Positions 16,893 to 25,848 of a DNA stretch of 64,000 bases are shown here, one piece after another. A program made the translations under genes and the position numbers. How positions within the stretch are numbered: the stretch's first letter is position 1; each line of letters begins with the position of its first letter. The DNA comes from Paenibacillus lentus. GTDB taxonomy: Bacteria; Bacillota; Bacilli; Paenibacillales; Paenibacillaceae. The notes beneath the pieces were generated by a model. That model saw only the letters and a program-made list of their open reading frames with translations. It was not told the DNA's origin and ran no database searches. Where the stretch lies: contig NZ_CP034248.1 of assembly GCF_003931855.1 (NCBI RefSeq), forward strand, positions 1,860,001-1,924,000, written 5' to 3'.

Positions 16893-17810
16893 ATGTCATT
16901 TCTTCGTGTGGATCAATTGACTAAGAGTTTTGGTTCGCGTACCCCGGTTAGAGGAATTTCTTTCGAGCTGGAGCCGGGAAGCTGCACTGCGCTGCTCGGG
17001 CCAAACGGAGCAGGCAAGACGACGACAATGCGGATGATTGCCGGGTTGATCGCTCCGTCCGCGGGGCGGATTTCCGTGCAGGGACGACAGCATTCCAGCG
17101 GGGAATACCGCTCACTCATTGGATATTTGCCGCAGCATCCTGCATTTTACGGCTGGATGACCGGTGAGGAATTCGTTATGTATGCCGCATGTCTCAGTGG
17201 AATGAGCCGAAAAGAGGCTCGGAAACGGACGTTGTCTGTGCTAGAACGGGTTGGCTTGGCAGAAGCAGCAAAGCGGCGGATCGCAGGATATTCCGGAGGG
17301 ATGAAGCAGCGGCTCGGCTTGGCACAGGCGCTGGTTCATCGGCCGCAACTGCTACTGCTCGATGAACCGGTATCAGCGCTTGATCCGATCGGGCGGCGCG
17401 AGGTTATGGATTTATTGCAGTCCCTGCGTGCGGAGGCGACGATTCTATTCTCGACGCATGTGCTGCCTGATGCGGAGGAGGTCTGTGACCGGATCATGAT
17501 GATGCGGGACGGAGAAATTGTAGAAAACGGTGAGCTGCAGGTGCTTGCTGATAAATATCGTCTTCCGCAGCTGACTATTCAGGTGGAAAAGCTTGGTTCG
17601 GCAAATGCTTGGCTGCAGTCGCTGCAGAGCCGTCCGTATGTTCAAGATGCGCAAATTCAAGGCAGTACTGCCCTGCTGACTGTCCGTGATATGAAAGAAG
17701 CGAGACGGCTCATTTTAGAAGAGGTCTCTTCGAAAGGTATCCCTCTATTAAGTTTTCAGGCAGGTACTACCTCGCTCGAGGATATGTTTATGAAGGTGGT
17801 TACAGCATGA
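16893..17810 (+). CDS. yxlF: ABC transporter ATP-binding protein YxlF
   Basis: A 305-residue ATPase of an ABC-2 exporter. Walker A is GPNGAGKTTTMRM (about residue 37), the Q-loop is IGYLPQHPAFY, the signature is YSGGMKQRLGLA, Walker B is LLLLDEPVSALDP and the switch histidine is in FSTHVLPDAEEV. A C-terminal extension of about 90 residues follows, as in drug or bacteriocin-resistance ATPases. It pairs with YxlG and overlaps it by four bases. Substrate unknown. Confidence 0.93.
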   Translation: MSFLRVDQLTKSFGSRTPVRGISFELEPGSCTALLGPNGAGKTTTMRMIAGLIAPSAGRISVQGRQHSSGEYRSLIGYLPQHPAFYGWMTGEEFVMYAACLSGMSRKEARKRTLSVLERVGLAEAAKRRIAGYSGGMKQRLGLAQALVHRPQLLLLDEPVSALDPIGRREVMDLLQSLRAEATILFSTHVLPDAEEVCDRIMMMRDGEIVENGELQVLADKYRLPQLTIQVEKLGSANAWLQSLQSRPYVQDAQIQGSTALLTVRDMKEARRLILEEVSSKGIPLLSFQAGTTSLEDMFMKVVTA

Positions 17811-18592
17811 GGCAAGCATTGTACATGTACCGCAAAGAACTGTTAGGCATGACCCGAAACTACCAGCTTCTTTGGATTCCGATTGTTTTCATGCTGCTTG
17901 TAGTAATGCAGCCCGTAACTTCATATTATATGCCGGACATACTGGCTGCTTCAGGCAGTGTTCCTGCAGAGTTGATATCGAAGATTCCGATCCCCGGGCC
18001 TGCTGAAGTGATGGGAAGCGTCCTCGGACAATATAGCACCTTTGGGGTACTTATTCTCGTGATCGCGGGAATGCAGGTCGTGGCTGGCGAGCGTTATGGA
18101 GGAACGGCTGCCTTGGTTCTTGTTCGGCCCGTAAGTTCAGCCTCCTTTATTTCTGCCAAATGGGCGGGCCAAATGACCTTGATGCTAGTTTCCTTCATAG
18201 CGAGCTATGCGATGGCGTGGTACTATACTGCGTTATTGCTCGGCCCTGTGCCTTGGCGGATAGGGTTTATTGCAGGTGGGCTATATATTCTATGGCTTAT
18301 GTTTGCTCTCTCCTTGAACCTTCTACTTAGCACATTGTTGCGCGGCAGTGCAGCTGCCGTAATATCCCTTCTCGTTGTTGCCGGATTATCGCTAGGCCAT
18401 AGTCTTGCGCCTGCTTGGTTTGCCTGGAGTCCAGCTCGACTGTTAATGCTAGCAAATGCGGTAATCATAGGCTCGTCGGTAGAGTCGGCATTTGCATCAG
18501 TTATAATGACCTCCTTATTATGTCTTGCTTGTATAGGCATTGCCATTTGGAGCTTGCGCCGGCAAGGTATACCTGATTTAAGGGGAGATTGA
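17807..18592 (+). CDS. yxlG: ABC-2 type permease YxlG
   Basis: A 261-residue membrane protein with about six transmembrane helices, the ABC2_membrane plan. It starts inside the last codons of yxlF. Together with YxlF it forms an exporter whose substrate is unknown. It closes the sigY operon; no further gene follows for 117 bases. Confidence 0.9.
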   Translation: MRQALYMYRKELLGMTRNYQLLWIPIVFMLLVVMQPVTSYYMPDILAASGSVPAELISKIPIPGPAEVMGSVLGQYSTFGVLILVIAGMQVVAGERYGGTAALVLVRPVSSASFISAKWAGQMTLMLVSFIASYAMAWYYTALLLGPVPWRIGFIAGGLYILWLMFALSLNLLLSTLLRGSAAAVISLLVVAGLSLGHSLAPAWFAWSPARLLMLANAVIIGSSVESAFASVIMTSLLCLACIGIAIWSLRRQGIPDLRGD

Positions 18593-18709
18593 GTGGAATT
18601 CTCACAATTTGCTCTACAAGTTTAATAAATCCCTGAAATGCTTGACCAATCTCGCTTATTTTTAGTAGGATAGTAAAATAACAGACAGTAATAATCAGGG
18701 AGGTAGACG

Positions 18710-19093
18710 ATGCTGCAATTGGGAGAGAAGGTTGTTATCGTCGGCGATGCTTTTGAGCAGAATCTTCCTGTTGGGGAATATGGCTATATTATTGCTTATG
18801 ACCGTAATCCGGACAATGTGTTTGATTATGTTGTTCGGGCTCCAAAGACTGGACGGAATTACTTTGTCCCATCACAGGATGTGGAATCCGAAGAGCGGCT
18901 GATTGAGCAAGAAGTAGAGCGCACCACCCAGGAAGCGTTGATTGACTACGCACTGGCCACGCATAATGAGAAGCTGTTCCATCAGGTCATCAATGGAGAA
19001 GATCCTTACGCGGAGGAGCAAGAAGAACCAACAAAGGAAGTTATGTCTCAGGCAGAATTCATCAAACAGGTGAATTTACGAGCTTGGATTTAG
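18710..19093 (+). CDS. Hypothetical protein with possible IDEAL-like tail
   Basis: A 127-residue soluble protein. The first 60 residues look like a small beta barrel (GEKVVIVGDAFEQNLPVGEYGYIIAYD, then DYVVRAPKTGRNYFVP). The second half has a helix pair around QEALIDYALATHNEKLFHQV, which resembles the IDEAL motif (a short helical module), and an acidic end. I do not know its function. AGGGAGG precedes the ATG. A clear terminator follows. Confidence 0.7.
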   Translation: MLQLGEKVVIVGDAFEQNLPVGEYGYIIAYDRNPDNVFDYVVRAPKTGRNYFVPSQDVESEERLIEQEVERTTQEALIDYALATHNEKLFHQVINGEDPYAEEQEEPTKEVMSQAEFIKQVNLRAWI

Positions 19094-19100
19094 GGAAAGA

Positions 19101-19124
19101 GGTCGGCAGGTGCCGGCCTTTTTT
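19101..19124 (+). terminator. Terminator before gatCAB
   Basis: GGTCGGCA pairs with TGCCGGCC (one wobble) across two bases, followed by six T residues. Confidence 0.85.
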
Positions 19125-19287
19125 GAATTTATTTTTGCTTTGCGTTCACCTTTGAGCTTATAGAGGCTTCGCGTTAATGGATTGAATTGTGGGATAATCT
19201 ACAATATAATTTTAATCATCTATGCGGACATGTTAAAATGGACGAATCAAGTCCCGTGAGGGAAGGTTACGAGGAGGATTCACGTAA

Positions 19288-19575
19288 ATGAGCATCGAGA
19301 CTAAAGATGTTGAACATGTGGCCAAGCTGGCCCGTTTAAATTTAACGGATGAAGAGCGGGATCTATTCACGGAGCAATTGAATGCGATTTTACAATATGC
19401 CGAGAAGCTGAATGAGCTGGATACCGATGGCGTAGAGCCGACGACTCATGTACTTCGTCTCAGTAACGTTATGCGCGAGGATGTCGTGCTCGATAGCTTG
19501 ACGCAAGAGCAGGTATTCCGCAATGCTCCGGAGGAAGAGGATGGGCAATTCAAGGTGCCTGCCGTTCTGGAATAA
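19288..19575 (+). CDS. gatC: Aspartyl/glutamyl-tRNA amidotransferase subunit C
   Basis: A 95-residue GatC. The N-terminal helix VEHVAKLARLNLTDEE and the C-terminal VEPTTHVL and MREDVV segments are typical. GatC wraps around GatA and bridges to GatB in the GatCAB complex, which converts misacylated Glu-tRNA(Gln) to Gln-tRNA(Gln), and Asp-tRNA(Asn) to Asn-tRNA(Asn) where needed. A good GAGGAGG site is present. The gatC-gatA-gatB order is standard for Bacillales. Confidence 0.96.
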   Translation: MSIETKDVEHVAKLARLNLTDEERDLFTEQLNAILQYAEKLNELDTDGVEPTTHVLRLSNVMREDVVLDSLTQEQVFRNAPEEEDGQFKVPAVLE

Positions 19576-19723
19576 TTGAACCGATCCGGTGCTGAATGAG
19601 GAGCAAGCAAGGCAATAAATGGATCAAGCTATTGATTTGAACTATGAACTTAATTAAGGCGTTAGGCAACACATATGCTGTCCTAGTGGACGAGCTGCCC
19701 AATTTTGGAAGGAGGAAGCGGTT

Positions 19724-21178
19724 GTGACGCTTTTTGATTTACGCTTACAGGATATACATAACCAGCTCCGCAACAAGGAGTTATCGGTTACCGATTTGGT
19801 TGGAGAAGCATTTGCCAAGATCGGGGAGAGAGATGAACGGATCGGCGCTTTTTTGACGTTGAATGAAGAGAGCGCACGTGCAGAAGCGGCACGAATGGAT
19901 GACAAGCTGGTCAACGGGGAGGCATTGGGTCTCTTGTTTGGACTGCCGGTCGGAGTGAAAGATAATATGATCACAGAGGGACTACGCACAACTTGCGCAA
20001 GCCACTTTCTGTCTAATTACGATCCGATCTACGACGGAACCGTCATTTCGAAGCTGAAGCAAGCTGAATCGATTTTGATCGGGAAATTGAATATGGACGA
20101 GTTCGCGATGGGCGGCTCCAATGAAAATTCAAGCTTCCATCCCGTTCGGAATCCATGGGATTTGAACCGGGTACCCGGTGGCTCAAGCGGCGGATCGGCA
20201 GCTGCTGTAGCTGCGGGTGAAGCTTATTTTGCATTGGGCTCGGATACGGGCGGCTCGATCCGTCAGCCAGCTTCGTATTGCGGAGTCGTAGGCTTGAAGC
20301 CAACCTATGGCCTTGTATCCAGATACGGCTTGGTTGCATTTGCTTCGTCGCTCGATCAGATCGGACCGCTTACGAAGAATGTAGAGGATGCTGCATATGT
20401 GCTGCAGGCCATCGCGGGGTATGATCCGAAGGACTCCACATCGGCTCAAGTCGACATCCCGAATTATGCAAGTGCCTTAACTGGGGATGTTACTGGGCTT
20501 CGCATCGCGGTGCCGAAGGAGTATTTGGAAGGCGTTGATCCGCAAATCAAGGCTTCTGTTATGGAAGCTTTGCGCTTGCTCGAAAGTCTGGGCGCTGTAT
20601 GGGAGGAAGTATCGCTGCCTCATACGGAATATGCCGTTGCCGCCTATTATTTGCTGGCCTCCTCAGAGGCGTCTTCCAACCTGTCGCGCTTTGACGGCAT
20701 TCGCTATGGAGTACGTGCTGATCATGCGGGCAGTTTGATTGATCTCTATCATGAATCCCGCAGCCAAGGCTTCGGGCCGGAAGTGAAGCGGCGTATTATG
20801 CTTGGCACCTACGCGCTTAGCTCCGGATACTATGATGCTTATTATTTGAAAGCACAGAAAGTACGCACCTTAATCAAGCGTGATTTTGATCAAACGTTTG
20901 AGAAATATGATGTTATCGTTGGGCCGACGACGCCAACGACAGCGTTCGCGTTAGGATCCCAAGTGGATGATCCCCTGACGATGTACTTGAACGATATATT
21001 GACGATTCCGGTCAGCCTTGCTGGAATGCCGGCGCTTACCGTGCCTTGCGGATTTGCCGATGGGCTTCCAATTGGGTTGCAATTTATCGGCAAAGCGTTT
21101 GATGAGAGCACTATATTACGGTTAGCTCATGCCTTTGAAGCGAATAGTGATCATCACAAACGGCGTCCGTCGTTGTAA
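19724..21178 (+). CDS. gatA: Glutamyl-tRNA(Gln) amidotransferase subunit A
   Basis: A 484-residue amidase-signature enzyme, the glutaminase part of GatCAB. The Ser-cisSer-Lys triad is visible as lysine in GVKDNM (about residue 79), cis-Ser in [15 protein letters not shown] (about residue 154) and the nucleophile in [12 protein letters not shown] (about residue 178). GTG start at 19724 with AAGGAGGAAG seven bases upstream. It releases ammonia for transfer through GatB. The 148-base gap to gatC holds nothing else that I can see. Confidence 0.97.
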   Translation: MTLFDLRLQDIHNQLRNKELSVTDLVGEAFAKIGERDERIGAFLTLNEESARAEAARMDDKLVNGEALGLLFGLPVGVKDNMITEGLRTTCASHFLSNYDPIYDGTVISKLKQAESILIGKLNMDEFAMGGSNENSSFHPVRNPWDLNRVPGGSSGGSAAAVAAGEAYFALGSDTGGSIRQPASYCGVVGLKPTYGLVSRYGLVAFASSLDQIGPLTKNVEDAAYVLQAIAGYDPKDSTSAQVDIPNYASALTGDVTGLRIAVPKEYLEGVDPQIKASVMEALRLLESLGAVWEEVSLPHTEYAVAAYYLLASSEASSNLSRFDGIRYGVRADHAGSLIDLYHESRSQGFGPEVKRRIMLGTYALSSGYYDAYYLKAQKVRTLIKRDFDQTFEKYDVIVGPTTPTTAFALGSQVDDPLTMYLNDILTIPVSLAGMPALTVPCGFADGLPIGLQFIGKAFDESTILRLAHAFEANSDHHKRRPSL

Positions 21179-21225
21179 AAGGATGATAGCAGGATTGTTT
21201 CACTAAAGTGTTCAGGAGGATCAAT

Positions 21226-22665
21226 ATGTCAACGTCCAAATATGAAACGGTAATTGGGTTGGAAGTGCATGTGGAGCTGCACACGAAATCAAAAATTTTT
21301 TGCGGCTGTTCCACCGAGTTTGGCGCTCCGCCTAACAGTCATACATGCCCGATCTGTCTCGGGCATCCCGGAGTGCTGCCTGTGCTTAACCGCCAGGCGG
21401 TGGATTATGCGATGAAAGCCGCAATGGCTTTGAATTGCGAAATAGCAGATGTTAGCAAGTTCGACCGTAAAAACTATTTTTATCCCGACTCCCCGAAGGC
21501 TTATCAGATTTCTCAATTTGACCAGCCGATCGGACAAAACGGGTACATTGATATCGAAGTTGATGGCAAGACGAAGCGCATAGGCATCACCCGTCTTCAT
21601 TTGGAAGAGGATGCGGGCAAGCTGACCCATATCGACGGGGGGTATGCTTCGCTTGTCGATTTCAACCGTGTGGGTACTCCGTTGGTGGAGATCGTATCTG
21701 AGCCGGAAATTTCTACTCCGGAGGAAGCACGCGCTTATTTGGAGAAGCTGCGGGCCATAATGCAGTACTGCGGCGTGTCCGATGTGAAGATGGAAGAGGG
21801 CTCGATGCGCTGCGATGCAAATATCAGTCTTCGTCCGGTAGGGCAAAAGGAATTAGGTACACGTGCTGAGCTTAAAAATATGAACTCTTTCCGCGGTGTT
21901 CTGCGCGGATTGGAATATGAACAATACCGTCAAGCTGAAATTTTGGATGACGGAGGAGAGGTCGTGCAGGAAACGCGGCGGTGGGACGAGACTCAAGGCA
22001 AGACCTTCTCAATGCGTGGTAAGGAAGAAGCGCATGACTACCGCTACTTCCCGGACCCGGATCTTGTCACGCTGCATATTGACCAAGCCTGGAAGGATCG
22101 GATCAGAGCTTCTATTCCTGAGCTTCCAGATGCCCGCAAGGCACGCTATACGGAGCAATTTGGGCTTCCGAGCTATGATGCTGAGGTTATTACCTCTTCC
22201 AAAGAGCTCGCTGATCTGTTCGAGAGCAGTCTGGAGTTCACCAAGGATGCTAAATCGGTATCCAACTGGATTATGGGCGATTTGCTTGGATATTTAAATA
22301 GCACCGGTCAAGAACTATCCGATGTGAAATTAACAGGTCAAGGGCTCGGCGAAATGATTGGTTTGATCGAAAAAGGAACTATTAGCTCTAAGATCGCTAA
22401 GACAGTGTTCAAAGAAATGCTGCAAAGCGGTAAGCGGCCTGAGCAAATTGTTGAAGAACAGGGATTGGTTCAAATTAGCGATGAGGGTGCGATTCTGGCT
22501 ATTGTTAATGAGGTCATTGCCGATAATCCGGCTTCCGTCGAAGATTATAAGGCGGGCAAGGAGAAGGCGATTGGTTTCCTGGTTGGCCAAGTTATGAAGC
22601 GCAGTAAAGGGAAAGCTAACCCAGGACTCGTTAACAAGCTCTTGGTGGATATTTTGAAAGGCTAG
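21226..22665 (+). CDS. gatB: Aspartyl/glutamyl-tRNA amidotransferase subunit B
   Basis: A 479-residue GatB. The N-terminal catalytic cradle begins [13 protein letters not shown] and has the zinc-type cysteines in FCGCSTEF and [11 protein letters not shown]. The central EEDAGKL and [13 protein letters not shown] segments are conserved, and a YqeY/GatB tail domain (about residues 330-478) binds the tRNA. Start at ATG 21226 follows CAGGAGGATCA. It carries out the kinase and amidation step on the misacylated tRNA. Confidence 0.97.
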   Translation: MSTSKYETVIGLEVHVELHTKSKIFCGCSTEFGAPPNSHTCPICLGHPGVLPVLNRQAVDYAMKAAMALNCEIADVSKFDRKNYFYPDSPKAYQISQFDQPIGQNGYIDIEVDGKTKRIGITRLHLEEDAGKLTHIDGGYASLVDFNRVGTPLVEIVSEPEISTPEEARAYLEKLRAIMQYCGVSDVKMEEGSMRCDANISLRPVGQKELGTRAELKNMNSFRGVLRGLEYEQYRQAEILDDGGEVVQETRRWDETQGKTFSMRGKEEAHDYRYFPDPDLVTLHIDQAWKDRIRASIPELPDARKARYTEQFGLPSYDAEVITSSKELADLFESSLEFTKDAKSVSNWIMGDLLGYLNSTGQELSDVKLTGQGLGEMIGLIEKGTISSKIAKTVFKEMLQSGKRPEQIVEEQGLVQISDEGAILAIVNEVIADNPASVEDYKAGKEKAIGFLVGQVMKRSKGKANPGLVNKLLVDILKG

Positions 22666-22722
22666 GTCTTCCCGTCGGTAGGAGCTTCTCAAGTGTTGCT
22701 CTATGAAGAAGGGGGTGGGCGC

Positions 22723-23196
22723 GTGATCGTACCACTATCCGTGCGGGATCCGGAGATCGTTGAACAAATTTGGAGCCTGCAGCACGCAGCTTATCGCCTT
22801 GAGGCATGTGCGATAGGAGTTAAGTATATGCCCCCGCTTCCAGATACGTTTGAAACAATCATGAACAGTACTGAAGTTTTCTATGGGGATGTCACCTCGG
22901 ATGGAGAGATCATCGGAGTGATCGCTGTTTCCACGGAAAAAGAGGGAACTACCGAGATTACACGTCTGATGGTGCATCCCGAGCATTTGCGTCAAGGAAT
23001 AGGCAGGACGCTGCTGTGTTATGTAATCGAGCGTTATTCAGAAGCAACGCTGTTCGAGGTTACAGCCGGTACATTAAATGCCCCGGCTGTAGCACTATAT
23101 ACGCAGCAGGGTTTTGTAGCTGCAGGTACGGCTATGGCCATGCCGAATGTGGAATTAACGATATATCAGCTTGTTCCTGTGAAACTCTCCTCTTAG
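22723..23196 (+). CDS. GNAT family N-acetyltransferase
   Basis: A 157-residue GNAT acetyltransferase. The acetyl-CoA pyrophosphate loop is visible as MVHPEHLRQGIGRTLL (R/Q-x-x-G-x-G type, about residues 85-100), followed by VTAGTLNAPAVALYTQQGF, the C-terminal motif B pattern. GTG 22723 follows AAGAAGGGGG; the in-frame GTG at 22693 has no site. Substrate unknown. It lies 57 bases after gatB and could be read through from it. Confidence 0.85.
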   Translation: MIVPLSVRDPEIVEQIWSLQHAAYRLEACAIGVKYMPPLPDTFETIMNSTEVFYGDVTSDGEIIGVIAVSTEKEGTTEITRLMVHPEHLRQGIGRTLLCYVIERYSEATLFEVTAGTLNAPAVALYTQQGFVAAGTAMAMPNVELTIYQLVPVKLSS

Positions 23197-23213
23197 TAGG
23201 AGGGTTTCTTTGT
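23181..23213 (+). terminator. Terminator overlapping the acetyltransferase gene end
   Basis: GAAACTCTCCT pairs with AGGAGGGTTTC around a short loop, then TTTG. The 5' arm of the stem lies in the last codons of the gene. Confidence 0.7.
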
Positions 23214-23326
23214 ATTTGCGCCAGTACATTCCAAGTTACGAATGGGTGTGAAATCGGTTATTATTAATATAATTAGTCAAAGAAGGTTTAATCGCTCACG
23301 GCAGCTTGCTAATGAGGAGGATGGAT

Positions 23327-25159
23327 ATGATGCAAGGCAGAATGAATATGAATGATGCCATGCAGCAGAGTCAACAGCTTGCGGCAAAAAAGGCGAATAA
23401 GCGCTACAGCCCCAGACGACTCAAACGCAAGTTTATGGCGTGTATGCTGTCGGCCTTGTTCCCGGGCCTCGGCCATCTCTATTTGCGGATGTTTTGGCGC
23501 GGAATAGCTATCATATATTTTTTAATCCTGGATGCTTCAGCATTGATTTATTTTTCGTCCGTTCGAATGACGATTAATATACCATTTTTATTTTTACTGG
23601 GAATTCTAATCCCTGTTATGTATTTCTACAGCATTTATGATGTGCTTCAATCTACCGATGCTGTCAATGCGAGGGTAAAGGGCGAGAAGGATGATTCCCG
23701 GGTAGGAATCCCTCGATCGGCTGATCATGTCTGGAAAGGGACTCTCTCTGGACTTGGGCTAATGGCAGGCGGTGGGGTCATATTTTTGCTTAGTCAGAAG
23801 CCGCCTTGGCTTGCAGACATCATTCAAGCAAGTGCAGGATATGTGGTATCCATGCTGTTGATCCTGAACGGCGTGTTGTTTATGATCCGGGAGTGTCGCC
23901 GAAGGAGGTATAGAACCGGCCGGCTGACGGCCGCCTTACTGCTTATCGGTGTAGGTCTTATTCTCCTAACGGATGTTGCGTTTGGCAGCAATTTTATGCT
24001 TCATCTGTTGAATTGGTGGCCACTGCTGCTTGTAGTTGCTGGGATTGAGCACATATATGTGATTCTGTGGAACCGTCGAAAAACCGCTCATGCGTTAAGA
24101 CTGCTTCGTGTTGACATTAAAGGACTGTTGCTTTCGCTGTTTGCAGCATTCTCTGTGTTCGCGGTAACGCAGCAGGATCATTATATGCATTTATGGAACC
24201 GAGTCAGTCTCGATTTGACAACTGCCAGCACAGACTTCAGCGCGGAGGAAGGGTACAACTTAGTGAAGGAGTCCCTGGAAATTCCTATCGATTTAAGTAC
24301 CGAGCAAATTATTATTAATGGCATAAATGGAAATATCGACGTAAGAAGAGCAGAGATTGAAGGGATTCGCGTGGAGAGCACGGTGTGGGTAGATCAGCTG
24401 CCGATTGAGGAAGCTCGGACTGTGGCAGAGGATACAGAGCTCCAGGCGACGACAGGGAAGGCGTTAACTCTGAATGTGAAAGATAGGGTCTATGGTGCTT
24501 CCGGCAAAAGGCATCCTCGTTTGAATATGACGGTATATCTGCCGGAGAATCGTTTTTTGGATATCGATATCAGTACTTCAAGCGGAAAAATCAAAATGAG
24601 TGGAGTTCGCGCCTTAAAGCAAATTAAGCTGCAAACGGGTAATGGTGATGTGAGGCTGTGGGACGTTAATGGTGATGTGACGGCAAAGACGCTAAATGGA
24701 GATGCGGAAATGTATCGGATCTTTGGAAATGTCCATGCAGAGACCCAGGGCGGAAATATGATGGGAAACTTGATTACGGGAAAAGTCTCCATGTCCACAT
24801 TAGTCGGCAATATCGCTTTGATGAATGTGGATGAGGATATCCATGCTACGACGAAGAATGGTAATATTACTATTAAAGGTGTGGCCGCTTCGTTGAAGGC
24901 TGAATCTTTGAATGGTAAGGTTGAGATTGAATCCCCACTAATTGCAGGAGATTGGAATGTCTATAGCGCGGTAGGAGAAATGATCTTAACTATTCCTGAA
25001 GAAGGAGATTATATGCTTCAGGGATCGAGCGGGTATGGCGATATTACAACGGACTTGCCATTTATCGTTGATAATAAAGCAATAAATGGAATTGTTGGCA
25101 CGGGAGAATATTTAGTAAAGATTGAAGGAAACAGCAATTTGTTTGTCATTAAACAATGA
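23327..25159 (+). CDS. Membrane-anchored DUF4097 protein
   Basis: A roughly 610-residue protein in two parts. The N-terminal 300 residues are a membrane region (about eight helices; FPGLGHLYLRMFWRG is a TM2-like motif). The C-terminal part (about residues 335-610) is an extracytoplasmic DUF4097 beta-solenoid-like adhesin domain, built from short glycine- and asparagine-rich strands such as TGNGDVRLWDVNGDV and KTLNGDAEMYRIFGNV. Such proteins sit in Lia and other envelope-stress systems. ATG 23327 is placed six bases after TGAGGAGG; 23330 is also possible. Function is unproven. Confidence 0.78.
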   Translation: MMQGRMNMNDAMQQSQQLAAKKANKRYSPRRLKRKFMACMLSALFPGLGHLYLRMFWRGIAIIYFLILDASALIYFSSVRMTINIPFLFLLGILIPVMYFYSIYDVLQSTDAVNARVKGEKDDSRVGIPRSADHVWKGTLSGLGLMAGGGVIFLLSQKPPWLADIIQASAGYVVSMLLILNGVLFMIRECRRRRYRTGRLTAALLLIGVGLILLTDVAFGSNFMLHLLNWWPLLLVVAGIEHIYVILWNRRKTAHALRLLRVDIKGLLLSLFAAFSVFAVTQQDHYMHLWNRVSLDLTTASTDFSAEEGYNLVKESLEIPIDLSTEQIIINGINGNIDVRRAEIEGIRVESTVWVDQLPIEEARTVAEDTELQATTGKALTLNVKDRVYGASGKRHPRLNMTVYLPENRFLDIDISTSSGKIKMSGVRALKQIKLQTGNGDVRLWDVNGDVTAKTLNGDAEMYRIFGNVHAETQGGNMMGNLITGKVSMSTLVGNIALMNVDEDIHATTKNGNITIKGVAASLKAESLNGKVEIESPLIAGDWNVYSAVGEMILTIPEEGDYMLQGSSGYGDITTDLPFIVDNKAINGIVGTGEYLVKIEGNSNLFVIKQ

Positions 25160-25208
25160 ACTCGTTGTTTGTCAGGTTCACACTCTAGCCTGCGGGCTCG
25201 CCACTCAA

Positions 25209-25240
25209 TTGACAAACGAATTATTGTAAAAGTACAATAA
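25209..25240 (+). promoter_or_regulatory. perR promoter with overlapping palindrome
   Basis: TTGACA at 25209-25214 and TACAAT at 25233-25238, 18 bases apart, form a SigA promoter. A perfect inverted repeat TTATTGT-N6-ACAATAA (25221-25240) fills the spacer and covers the -10 box. PerR of B. subtilis represses its own gene. This repeat has a longer spacer than the known 7-1-7 PerR box, so the repressor may be PerR or another factor. Confidence 0.75.
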
Positions 25241-25294
25241 GTTTTAAGAAGATAGAAGAGGATGAGCAACCAACCTCTTAAAGGCGGTGACAAT

Positions 25295-25720
25295 ATGACT
25301 ACGCGGGTACAGCATGCTCTGGATCAATTGAAACAGAGCGGGGTTCGAATTACACCGCAGCGTCATGCCATTTTAACGTTTCTTATGGAATCGATGGGCC
25401 ATCCGACGGCAGACGAAATCTACCGTGCATTAGCGCCTCGTTTTCCCAATATGAGCGTGGCAACAGTATATAATAATCTCAAAATGTTTATTGAAGCTGG
25501 TATGGTTCGGGAATTAACATATGGTGATAATTCCAGTCGTTTTGACGCGGACGTCTCGAATCATTATCATGTAATATGTGAGAAGTGTGGCAAAATTAAA
25601 GACTTCACATATTCCTCGTTGGAGGATGTGGAACAAAAGGCCGAAGAGATGACCGGCTTCCAGGTGCATGGTCACCGAATGGAGCTTTATGGGGTTTGCG
25701 GCGATTGCCGGGAACAATAA
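25295..25720 (+). CDS. perR: Peroxide-responsive repressor PerR
   Basis: A 141-residue Fur-family regulator. All five metal ligands of PerR are present, shifted by one from B. subtilis: H36, D84, H90, H92 and D103. The aspartate in [10 protein letters not shown] marks PerR rather than Fur, which has Glu there. Structural zinc is held by C95, C98 and the C-terminal CGDC pair. It senses peroxide by iron-catalysed oxidation of histidines. AAGGCGGTG precedes ATG 25295. The nearby ygzB and ygxA match the B. subtilis perR locus. Confidence 0.96.
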   Translation: MTTRVQHALDQLKQSGVRITPQRHAILTFLMESMGHPTADEIYRALAPRFPNMSVATVYNNLKMFIEAGMVRELTYGDNSSRFDADVSNHYHVICEKCGKIKDFTYSSLEDVEQKAEEMTGFQVHGHRMELYGVCGDCREQ

Positions 25721-25743
25721 TCATTTGACCTGCGGGTTTGGAA

Positions 25744-25789
25744 GAACGTGACGGATTCCTTCGTGAATTCTTCACGTTTTTGTTTTTTT
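25744..25789 (+). terminator. Terminator after perR
   Basis: AACGTGA pairs with TTCACGTT and an inner GAATTC-like stem is possible. It is followed by a T-rich run (TTTGTTTTTTT). Confidence 0.75.
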
Positions 25790-25848
25790 GAGGCTGTATG
25801 AGTTTTGCTACGTCGCAATTAATACTATATTTATGGAGGTACTGTGCA

